From Nemertoderma westbladi (Eukaryota > Xenacoelomorpha > Nemertodermatida > Nemertodermatidae), in contig JAUCBJ010005801.1 in the NCBI GenBank assembly GCA_032718475.1, forward strand, positions 1 through 29,481: a DNA stretch of 29,481 nt. The letters are read 5' to 3'. The first letter of the stretch is position 1; every line of letters starts with the position of its first letter. Position numbers and translations under genes: made by a program. The notes under the pieces were generated by a model. It searched no databases, was not told the origin of the DNA, and saw nothing but the letters and a program-made list of their open reading frames with translations. Below, one piece after another: positions 8,991-17,089 of the stretch.

Positions 8991-10157
8991 ATGGACAACA
9001 AGAAGGTGACATTTCTAGTGCTACTAGATCTAAGTGCCGCCTTCGACACTGTAGACCACGATCGGCTATTGAACGTATTCGAGTCGGACCTGGGAATTTG
9101 TGGCACCTGTCTCCGTTGGTTTTCATCGTTTCTCCGAGGACGTCATCAACACGTAACAACATTGGGTTCGAACTCTAAGGATCACTTACTAGAATATGGT
9201 TTTCCCCAGGGAGCTTGCTCATCATGTCACTACTTTGGGAACTTTGGCAGAGGGCTATTTAAAATCATCGAGCGACACTTACCGATTGCTTTACATGGAT
9301 ATGCAGATGATAAACAAACCTACCACGCATTTCAGCCAACTAACGAATCCGATGAAGCCGATGCACTAAAAGCTCTAGAAAATTGCATCGCAGATTTGCG
9401 CGAATGGTTCATCGAAAATAAACTAAAAATAAACGATGACAAAACTGAGTTTATAATATTAGGAACCCCGCAACAATTATCTAAACTAACTACTAAGTCT
9501 ATCCGTGTTGGGGACTTTGAAATATATCCAGCAAAATCGGTGAAGAACCTTGGTGCATGGCTCGATCCTGGTCTAACCATGAGCAAGTTCATAACAAAAA
9601 CTTGTAGCGCAGCCTTCTTCCACCTCCACAATATTCGACGCATCGCTAACTTTCTCGACCAGAAGTCTGCAGAAACCATCATACACTCGCTCATATCAAG
9701 CCGTATCGATTACTGTAACGGTCTTCTCTACGGTGTACCTGGCTACCAACTTGCAAAGTTGCAACGCGTACAAAACTCGGCTGCACGTCTACTAACCAAG
9801 GTTCACAAATACGATCACATCACTCCGAGTCTCAAGCAATTACATTGGCTACCAGTTCGGAAACGCATCGAATTCAAATTACTTCTCCTCGTTCACAAGT
9901 CCCGATCGCAACGAGCACCACAGTACATCCGCGAAATGCTAACCCCGGTGACCTACGCAAACCACACAACCCGAAGGTGCACTTCACTCTCGCTCGTCGA
10001 ACCGCGTTTTAACTGCCAAACTTTGGGCCGTCGGGCCTTCCCCATAGCCGCCCCCAGACTCTGGAATAAACTCCCCACAGATATCCGTTCGATTTCCGAT
10101 ACACCGACCTTCAAGCGACGACTCAAAACATACCTTTTCTCCATGGCATACGCATAA
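8991..10157 (+). pseudogene. LINE reverse transcriptase, N-truncated
   Basis: The open frame is uninterrupted to TAA at 10157. It encodes NMDNKKVTFLVLLDLSAAFD (RT motif A, with catalytic Asp), GFPQGA (RT motif B) and HGYADDKQTYH (motif C, catalytic YADD), followed by the thumb and the C-terminal LPTDIRSISDTPTFKRRLKT segment. Between motif B and FKIIERHLP the usual GxPQGSxLGPLLF-type block is replaced by an unrelated run (CSSCHYFGNFGRG) of normal length, so the palm is probably inactive. The nominal ORF starts at 8865, but residues before 8981 are flanking DNA. There is no endonuclease domain, so this is a non-autonomous relic. Confidence 0.93.
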
Positions 10158-10371
10158 TTAGTTTCGAATACCTCTAGTATTTAATTTAATTATATTATCT
10201 AATTTGCTTCATTGAACTGTCTTTTAATGCTCTAATAATGTTGGTATGTATACTGCATTGTATATCGTACAAACTTTTTTCTTTTAACCATGTATTTTAA
10301 CAAGCTCTAATTAATTTTACTTATATTGAAAATTTGAACTGAACTGTTGATTGAACCGTTTTATTTATTGA

Positions 10372-10840
10372 AGTATTCGTAATTGTATTACTGAACTTTA
10401 TGTTGATCGTTGTCGTGTCACATATCTGCCTGTTTTTTAATGCCCCAATTGTGTAACGTTATCAAAATTTGCCGGTTTTAATGCTCTAAATATTTTACAT
10501 ATTCGTTTGTCACTTAATTGTCCGTTTTAAATCCCTAATTAATTATTTTGCTTATATTAGTTGATCACGAATTTGTCTATTTTGATACTTTTCGCCACGC
10601 AATAAAATTACAAACTGCATTGTCAATTTGTAGTAATTAATTTAAGTATTTGTAATTGTATCACTGAACTTATGCTGATCGTTGTCGTGTCACATATCTG
10701 CCTGTTTTTAATGCCCCAATTGTGTAACATTATCAAAATTTGCCGGTTTTATTTTAATGCTCTAAATATTTTACATATTTTTTATGACATATATTTATCA
10801 TATATTTTACATATCGCTTACTTGTCCGTTTTAATATCCA
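10372..10840 (+). repeat. Internal duplication in the LINE 3' UTR
   Basis: A segment beginning near 10372 and containing GATCGTTGTCGTGTCACATA and TTTGCCGGTTTTA is repeated about 273 bases later (from about 10645). Similarity extends for roughly 130 bases with small indels. This is a tandem duplication within the LINE tail, made either in the source element or after insertion. Confidence 0.8.
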
Positions 10841-11032
10841 AAATATTTTACTTTATCACTAATTTGTCTGTATTTGGTGCATTAATTGAGTTTCTTATAT
10901 TCGTTTATCGTACTTTATCGCTATGTACCAATATCTCTAGATAGTGACTTAAGCGCCTTAGCGTACTGTTTAATTATTGTAAATTTGGCGCTATACAAAT
11001 TTATTTTATTATTTATTATTATTATTATTATT

Positions 11033-11059
11033 ATGTAATCTCTTTGATTCACAATCCAT
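11033..11059 (+). repeat. LINE target-site duplication, right copy
   Basis: 27 bases beginning ATGTAATCTCTTTGATTCAC, directly after the (ATT)n tail. They differ at one position from 8954-8980. Confidence 0.93.
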
Positions 11060-11800
11060 CGTAGTCGTAGTCCAGTCTGCCAGTCGCACCGTCGGGCAGT
11101 TGTTTATTGTTCTATATGCTGCTATGCCGTTGTTTTCCCAAAACCCGAGCCAGCTAATCAGCTAATCTTTATACTTCCTGTACTACAGTCTGACAGTACT
11201 ACGATAATGACTGCAAATTTAGTTACAGTTAAACAATTTCAGAGTCCATATCCGCACCTCTAGCTCTGGCCCTCTACTGGTATTTTCGTAGATAGGCCTA
11301 CCGGTTTTTGGTTTTTCAAAAATAATTGTATTGAAACCAATGTAAGTGAGTAGGCCTACCTGCTACCGGTAATTGTTTATTGGTTTGCTTAGAAAATACC
11401 ACCATCAGACCACTGTAACGTAACCTGCTCCTTTCTGCCTTTCAGTTGATTAAGAAATCTAATTTCGTTTATTGTTTTGGTTAGAAAACCCCGCCATTCT
11501 AACCTTCTCTTTGCCTTAAATTTTGCCAGAGGCAGAGAGGTGCACATATGAATGATAACCGCTCATTGGACAAAATACATTTTTCATCCGCTTTTTGGAA
11601 GATTGATTAGACATTAGATGCCAGTCAACCAGTACAGCAGTAGAGGCCTACAGCTGCACCTGCCTGCCTGCATTATGCAGTAAGCCATGCGGTCTTTTGC
11701 GGTGATTCGTAGGACCCCTGCAGCTGCACTGCAAACTGCAAGTAATTCACAATTACCGGTACCCCTGGTATTAGTGTAGGCCTATTGCTATTATTGCAGT
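11060..11800. other. Intergenic, repeat-bearing
   Basis: No gene recognised. It contains TAGGCCTA and TACCGGTA palindromes and two copies of a dispersed repeat (TTTATTGTTTTGGTTAGAAA and CTGTAACCTGCTCCTTTC, around 11370-11520) that recurs at 12440-12570. Confidence 0.55.
11370..11520. repeat. Dispersed repeat family, first pair of copies
   Basis: Two adjacent copies of a sequence containing GTTTATTGTTTTGGTTAGAA, then CACCACTGTAACCTGCTCCT or a variant of it. Similar copies occur at 12448-12510 and 12522-12570. The CTGTAACCTGCTCCTTT part recurs inverted in the loop of the foldback element (about 13204-13232). The element type is unknown. Confidence 0.65.
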
Positions 11801-12420
11801 ATTGATGTATGAATTGAATTGATTTGATTTAATGACACATCAGTTAAAATTTTTTCACATACAAGAAATATTACCGGTACATAGGGCAATAAAATGCACT
11901 CAGCCGTGCATGAGGCACCACAGAGTAATTTAAGTAAAATAAATATACAGTATAATTATAGTAAAAATATTATATTGATATTGATAAAAACATAATTTTA
12001 AAATATAACTTTAACAGCTAAATTATTATAGGATATTGAACTGTTAATTACGGGGTGTGGGGATATAAACAGTGTCCATCGTGTTCTTCCAAGAGCCCTT
12101 GCAGTAAGGTAGAAGATCCACATTATCAAGGCGGGATTTAAATGATGACACAGTTGTGCATAGAACTACATTGGATGGGAGACTGTTCCAGACGGATATA
12201 CGCCGAACTACGATATGATTTTGAAATATACAATTTGTTGATCGTGGAAGGAATATCTTACACCCATTTCCTCTGGCTGTCTGGTTGATCGCGTAACAAG
12301 CCGAAAAATATCATTAGCACTGAGGGGACTCAGACCGTTTATTAGTTTGAACATTTCGACTAAGAGTTATAGTTCATATCCGTACCGTTGGAATTTTCGT
12401 ATTGCAAAAATAAGACTATA
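11800..12420 (-). mobile_element. Decayed 3' end of a LINE (RT C-terminus)
   Basis: On the minus strand, 12420 to about 12200 encodes FQRYGYEL, a stop, then MFKLINGLSPLSANDIFRL and RSTRQPEEMGVRYSF. After a frameshift comes RRISVWNSLPSNVVLCTTVS and SFKSRLDNVD, ending at TAA (12046-12044). This is the conserved C-terminal region of CR1/jockey-type LINE reverse transcriptases, broken by one stop and one frameshift. The AT-rich sequence from 12043 down to about 11800, ending in AATTCAATTC-type repeats, is probably its 3' untranslated tail. It belongs to a different family from the neighbouring L2-like LINE and is much older. Confidence 0.75.
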
Positions 12421-13000
12421 AGTATGAAATACCCTATGTTATTGAGATATTGTTTATTGTTTTGGTTAGAAAAGCCCACCACACTGTAACCTGCTCCTTT
12501 CCGTTAATTAAGTAATGGAGATTAGTTTATTGTTTTGGTTAGAAAACACCACCACTGTAACACCACCGGTACGCATATGAACGATAACCCACTAAGTCAT
12601 TGAATATTCTGCGATATTCCAGGTATGTACAGTTCAAGGCATGGCGTGGTTCAAGGCCATCTAAACAAAGGTTGATTTTCCTGTTGCTGTTACCGGTACC
12701 GGTATTGCCTGCTCTGCCTGTTATTTCTGTATTTAGATATGGCCTTGCTGCCTTGGTACAGTTTGTTGTACTTACACCCCCCACACCACAGCCAACAGCT
12801 CGACAGCTGCTGCTCTTCATCAACATGCCATTCAACTGTTTAGAGATTAGAGAGGGAAATTTGAATTCAAGCAAGAGTAGGGCTGGCCTAAGCCTTTGTT
12901 TAACATTTAAAGACGGGCATTGCTCTTGCGTTTTGTCTCTTGTACCGGTACTTGTATAGTGGGGCCTACTGCAGTATTGCATTACTTACTGTGTGGTAGT
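12421..13000. other. Intergenic, repeat-bearing
   Basis: Contains two more copies of the dispersed repeat (12448-12510 and 12522-12570) and TACCGGTACCGGT-type palindromes near 12690. Open frames of 119-147 codons on both strands are low in information and show no domain. No gene called. Confidence 0.55.
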
Positions 13001-13008
13001 CAGGTAGT
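13001..13008 (+). repeat. Foldback target-site duplication, left
   Basis: CAGGTAGT, identical to 13398-13405. It flanks the foldback element exactly. Confidence 0.8.
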
Positions 13009-13397
13009 GGGTCCGTCTCTAAACACCCAAATCACAACAAATCACACCAAATCAAAACAAATCACACCAAATCACAACAAATCACAAACCAAATCACACC
13101 AAACAGCCAAATCACAAACCAAATCACAAAAATTAATCCCAAAACCAATTCACACCAAACCAAATCACAACAAATCACACCAAACCACAAAAAAAAATTG
13201 AAAAGTAAAGGAGCAGGTTACAGTGGTAGGCCTAGCCAGAACTGCAGAAGGAACCAAAACGTTTTGTGTGATTTGGCAGTTTGGTGTGATTTGTTATGAT
13301 TTGGCAGTTTGGTGTGATTTGTTGTGATTTGGTGTGATTTGGTGTGATTTGTTGTGATTTGGTCAATTTTGTGTGATTTGGGTGTTTAGACGGACCG
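13009..13397. mobile_element. Foldback DNA element with repeat-rich inverted arms
   Basis: A 389-base element. The left end reads GGGTCCGTCTCTAAACACCC and the right end is its inverse, GGGTGTTTAGACGGACC, with a CT insertion in the left copy. The left arm (13021-13195) is built of short tandem units such as AAATCACACC and AAATCACAAC. The right arm (13262-13384) is built of their inverse, GGTGTGATTT and GTTGTGATTT. A loop of about 65 bases separates them. Perfect 8-base duplications (CAGGTAGT) bound it. Eight-base duplications are typical of hAT transposons, and tandem-repeat arms are typical of foldback elements, so a non-autonomous DNA transposon is likely. There is no transposase. It ends 126 bases before the deoxyhypusine hydroxylase start codon. 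Confidence 0.87.
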
Positions 13398-13405
13398 CAG
13401 GTAGT
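13398..13405 (+). repeat. Foldback target-site duplication, right
   Basis: CAGGTAGT, identical to 13001-13008. It lies within the presumed 5' region of the deoxyhypusine hydroxylase gene. Confidence 0.8.
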
Positions 13406-13523
13406 CCATAGTCGTCAGGTCGTAGTCACGCAGACCTCCAGACCTCATAGTCCCAGTCGGCATCTGGGAATGTCGGTAGACCTGTAGACTGGTAGACGGA
13501 GACGCATAGTAGAGTATCTGGAA

Positions 13524-14495
13524 ATGGCAGTTATATTAAAGTCTGAGACCCAGTTAATCGGCGATATATTGGCGGACTCGACTAAACCGCTGGCCGAAAG
13601 GTTCCGCGCGCTCTTTACTTTACGGAACAGCAACGAGCTTAGCGAGGCGGCGGATGCGATATGCCGAGGGTTCACGGACAACTCGGCTCTACTGCGACAC
13701 GAGTGCGCTTACTGTCTGGGACAGATGCAGTGCAAACGGACGATACCTGAGCTCACCCGGATCCTTCATGACGTCACAGAACATCCGATGGTCCGTCACG
13801 AGGCGGGTGAGGCTCTGGGAGCGATTGGCGACGCGTCTTCGATCCCGCAACTAGAACGACATCTAAACGACCAGGTTCGGGAAGTCAGAGAGACTTGCGA
13901 ACTCGCCGTGCGGAAGATACGCGATTCCCTATCGAACTCTTCCGATGCCCCTATCAACCCCGTCGCCCAGACCCTGGTTGTCCCCAGCAACCCCGTCGAC
14001 CCGCCCCCTGCCCCCCGGTTCACCTCGGTAGACCCCACCTCTGCGTCCCCCGTCCCCCTCCATCCCGACCTGCTCCGCTCCAACGTCCTCGACCAATCCC
14101 TCGACCTCTACCATCGATATGAGGCCCTGTTCTCCCTACGCAACCTCGGCACGGACTCTGCCATCGGTGCGCTCGCTCTCGGACTATCCGACCCAACCGA
14201 TTCCGCTCTCTTTCAGCACGAGTTGGCCTTCGTTCTGGGACAACTGCAGCACCCCCTAGCGGTGGAACAGTTAGTGGCGGCGTTGTTAGACTCGTCTCGT
14301 AACGAGATGGTTCGTCATGAATGCGCTGAGGCATTGGGGTCCATAGCAACGCTGGAGTGTCGAGAGGTGCTCGTACGTTGCCGTGGTGACGAGTCCCAGG
14401 TTGTTAGGGAGAGTTGTGAGGTTGCATTGGATATGTTGGCATACGAATGTGATGATGTATTGGAATACGCAGATTCTGTAGCTACTGTAAGGTGA
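13524..14495 (+). CDS. DOHH: Deoxyhypusine hydroxylase
   Basis: 323 codons in one exon. The enzyme hydroxylates the deoxyhypusine residue of translation factor eIF5A, the last step of hypusine formation, using a diiron centre. It is a HEAT-repeat protein in two halves. The four iron-binding His-Glu pairs are all present: LLRHECAYCLGQ (59-60), MVRHEAGEALGAIG (92-93), LFQHELAFVLGQ (232-233) and MVRHECAEALGSIA (265-266). A Pro-rich linker (about 138-184) joins the halves and is longer than I would expect, which may account for the length against about 300 residues for the human protein. The start has G at -3 and +4, with an in-frame TAG 13 codons upstream. Catalytic motifs and frame are intact, so it is probably functional. 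Absence of introns is notable and might mean a retained retrocopy, but no poly(A) tract or flanking duplication was seen. Confidence 0.97.
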   Translation: MAVILKSETQLIGDILADSTKPLAERFRALFTLRNSNELSEAADAICRGFTDNSALLRHECAYCLGQMQCKRTIPELTRILHDVTEHPMVRHEAGEALGAIGDASSIPQLERHLNDQVREVRETCELAVRKIRDSLSNSSDAPINPVAQTLVVPSNPVDPPPAPRFTSVDPTSASPVPLHPDLLRSNVLDQSLDLYHRYEALFSLRNLGTDSAIGALALGLSDPTDSALFQHELAFVLGQLQHPLAVEQLVAALLDSSRNEMVRHECAEALGSIATLECREVLVRCRGDESQVVRESCEVALDMLAYECDDVLEYADSVATVR

Positions 14496-14654
14496 ATTAG
14501 GGTCTTAAATTTAATTGTAGAGGGAGATTTTGTTTTGTTAGATAAGAGAATGCAGAATAGTATATATATGTTTAAAAAATATACTATTAATTTTATTTAG
14601 TACAATAATATCTGCGAAAATTATTAATTAATTTGTTGTAATTCATCTACGCAA
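14496..14654 (+). other. 3' flank of the DOHH gene
   Basis: AT-rich, with no canonical AATAAA found. The RTE-like LINE tail begins just downstream, so the original 3' untranslated region may run into it. Confidence 0.4.
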
Positions 14655-14875
14655 AGCTATCTACTACTACTACTAGGATCGGCATGCTGCATTTTTAAGA
14701 ATGCTGTGCCGGCTTGTCGACAAAATTGCGCCGCCACCTCCCTATCACCCATGACATTTGCTAGATCATCCGCATCTTCAAGGCCAGTATCCTTTAAGAT
14801 GCGTCTTAAGAAAGTCATGGACTGTCCACCATGCTTATTCACTCCCTGAGGCTGCCAAAGTACAATAGCTATCTA
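14655..14875 (-). mobile_element. RTE-like LINE 3' fragment with target-site duplication
   Basis: The minus strand encodes NKHGGQSMTFLRRILKDTGL and DADDLANVMGDRE, the very end of the same LINE family found at 19270-21712. It ends with GCAGCATGCCGATCC and a (TAG)n tail. A 9-base direct repeat, AGCTATCTA, bounds it (14655-14663 and 14867-14875). Only about 200 bases of the element were inserted, a severely 5'-truncated copy. Confidence 0.9.
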
Positions 14876-15718
14876 GATATAATTCTATAAGTCCTTGAAT
14901 TGAACCTATGATGATATAGACACACAGTTCTACACCACCAATGACCTTATTAACCACCACAATGTCATTTAAAACGATCAAACCGATAATATTGCAGTCC
15001 AATGAAGGAATATAATCTCAATATATTACATTAAAAATACGAATTGTAATATTTATTGTATTTGTATGTATATAATTCATTTCGCACTACCAAATCGCCA
15101 GGACGACATATTTTCCAACTTTATATCGCAGTGCGACATTATTTCTCACTATGTCCCTACGCCATACATTTTACTATGTATTTCCAGTATATCCAGATCC
15201 AGTACGTTACCGCGTCATTCTAAATATAATCACATGATACGATACAATATAATCAGTCGATACGCACTATAACGGGGGGGGGGGGGGGGGGGGGGAGCTC
15301 CGACTTCCTAAAATTGGGGCGAGCCACGAAAGTAAGCGAGCTTAGCATACGAGTACCACTATCTCAATCGGTGTGTCTGTTGTTCTGTCGTGTCCAATTT
15401 TAAACGTTGATAACTCAGCCAATCTTCAATTAAATTTAACCAAACTTGGAACACATGTTGTTTGGCAAAAGTTTAGAAATTTTCCAAGTTGAATTTGCGT
15501 TTGGCCTTCGAGAAGCTAAAATAAAATAAAGCAGTTAATTAGTTCATTAAGTTGATTGCGATAAAAAACAGCATATTTCAAGCCTGTCCTTTAATGGATA
15601 CTAATTATTTTCTAGTATAAGATTTAAATAATTGTACTTAAAAGTTATTCAGCTGTAATCCCCATACCCCATCCCATTATAGTTTTTAATTTGTTCAAGT
15701 GATTTGCTTTAAGAAATG
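14876..15718. other. Intergenic with a poly-G run
   Basis: No gene recognised. It contains a run of 22 G at 15274-15295. The segment after it (15310-15500, with GCGAGCCACGAAAGTAAGCG and TTGATAACTCAGCCAATC) looks like dispersed-repeat sequence; a similar GGAGCGAGCCACAAAGT occurs near 1948. Family not identified. Confidence 0.45.
15274..15295 (+). repeat. Poly-G run (22 G)
   Basis: Twenty-two consecutive G residues between AAC and AGCTCC. This is a potential quadruplex former and a likely site of sequencing or assembly length error. Confidence 0.85.
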
Positions 15719-15729
15719 TTAATTGATCT
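15719..15729 (+). repeat. SINE target-site duplication, left
   Basis: TTAATTGATCT, identical to 15977-15987. Confidence 0.85.
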
Positions 15730-15976
15730 CAAAAAGCAAAAAAAGCAAACAGTCCGCCGACCCGGAGGCGACCCGAAGGCTCCTCTTTCGATAGCTGCTA
15801 CCCGAGGGTAGGGGTGGGCGCTACTCCTATCCCAAGATTTGCTCCCAGTTATTTAACTGGTACTGGTACTCATTTTATCGACCCCAGTGGATGAAAGGCT
15901 GAGTGGACCCTGGCGGGGTTGAACCTACAACCATTAGATTGCAGGCCCGGCGCTCAACCAACTGAGCTACCCCACC
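15730..15976 (-). mobile_element. tRNA-derived SINE
   Basis: Read on the minus strand, a 247-base element starting with a tRNA-like head GGTGGGGTAGCTCAGTTGG. Polymerase III box A is TAGCTCAGTTGG (15969-15958) and box B is GGTTCAACCCC (15925-15915), properly spaced. The 5' GGTGGGG can pair with CCCCGCC, and the D stem GCTC/GAGC is intact. The normal T stem cannot form together with the acceptor stem, so this is a degenerate tRNA-like head rather than a tRNA gene. The body contains GGGGTCGATAAAATGAGTAC and the tail is rich in T (GCTTTTTTTGCTTTTTGAG). An 11-base target-site duplication flanks it. Confidence 0.88.
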
Positions 15977-15987
15977 TTAATTGATCT
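15977..15987 (+). repeat. SINE target-site duplication, right
   Basis: TTAATTGATCT, adjoining the tRNA-like 5' end of the SINE. Confidence 0.85.
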
Positions 15988-17089
15988 AAAGGTAATTAAA
16001 ACGGTTCAATTATTGAATACAAATTGAATCCTGTTCTTTATTTGTCAACATATCTAGTCACTATTGGTGTGGAGCTGCTGGCTGGAGTTGTGTGCTGAAT
16101 TAGGCTAATCAGAATGGTTCACTGGGAGTGGAGAGAGAGAGAGAGGGGGCTGAATATTATGTAACTACATACAGTGCCTACCTCATATTCCTACTAGAAA
16201 GCCAGGAAGCTGGCTTTAAATGAACCTGCCCCTCAAACCAGTACCCTGAGTGAGCAGTTCTGTGAAAAGTCGACGAAGGTGAGGTCTATTTGATAACACA
16301 ACCACTATTTTAGTTAAACAGATAACAATATATAATTAACATGACATGACCGTTAGGACTTCTTAATGTAAAAGTATTTACTATGTATGCCTATATGTAT
16401 ATCATGTTAACTCCTCCACAACTATAGCTCGTACTTCAATGAATGTTGTATCAATCGACACAGCTCAATGTGGAGGCAAAGTTCGATGTGGAAAAAAAGT
16501 TTAGAAAAAAATTATAAAATTTCTTTGTTTATTTCGAAAAATAGCCCCAAAACAACAAAAATTGCCATGAACTCAATGATAGAAACACCAGCTATAGCTG
16601 GTTAGGGCCTACAGTAGTAAGCTACTACTATTGATTGAATGGATAGGCCCAAACTGCAAAAAGTATATTACTTGACAAAGTTTATTATTATGTCACTCTA
16701 TTACCGATAGAAGACGGAGAGACGAATTTGTGGTTTTTTTTGCCGGACTAACAAATTTTGGCGACGTGATCTGGGAGATTGGCGATATTTGAAATGATTC
16801 TGTTTATAGCACGATCTGTCAAGAAGATTATGTGCGCTAGATTGGGGAGGCTGTTTTAACTTATTGGCATTTAATATGAAAAGATTGAAACTTTGTAAAA
16901 AAAAAGTGGAAGACGCGTAACATTTCAATTTTAAATTTAATTTCAGTTTCAAAATTGCAAAAATTATTTAAATAATTCCGAATTAGAGTAATAGGGTTGG
17001 TTACAAATTTATTATGGAGAAGCGGATTGCTGCCGTTATAAATTATAATGAACAATTTAAATATATATGTTCGTGCATTATTTAATGAT
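15988..17089. other. Intergenic, nothing recognised
   Basis: AT-rich non-coding sequence. It contains a short GA microsatellite near 16131-16146. Open frames up to 83 codons on the minus strand (16701-17055) are low-complexity and domainless. No RNA gene or known element was seen. Confidence 0.45.

Larger units (their letters stand above)
8981..11032 (+). mobile_element. 5'-truncated L2/CR1-like LINE
   Basis: A non-LTR retrotransposon copy inserted between two near-identical 27-base direct repeats. It contains the reverse transcriptase from the first catalytic motif onward, a roughly 870-base 3' untranslated region, the terminal sequence TTTGGCGCTATACAAAT and an (ATT)n tail. The endonuclease and the start of the reverse transcriptase are missing, as expected for aborted target-primed reverse transcription. 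L2/CR1-like is inferred from the LLDLSAAFDTVDH motif and the 3' end. The single mismatch between the flanking repeats suggests fairly recent insertion. Confidence 0.94.

Noticed and set aside
12539-13201. Open frames of 93-147 codons upstream of the DOHH gene
   Set aside because: They are compositionally biased, run into the foldback arm or dispersed repeats, and have no recognisable domain.
13654-14349. Additional frames within DOHH on both strands
   Set aside because: These are shadows of the real coding sequence, kept open by its GC-rich codons and Pro-rich linker.
15911-15976. Functional tRNA gene
   Set aside because: Boxes A and B and a D stem are present, but acceptor and T stems cannot both form, and the sequence is the head of a SINE with its own target-site duplication.
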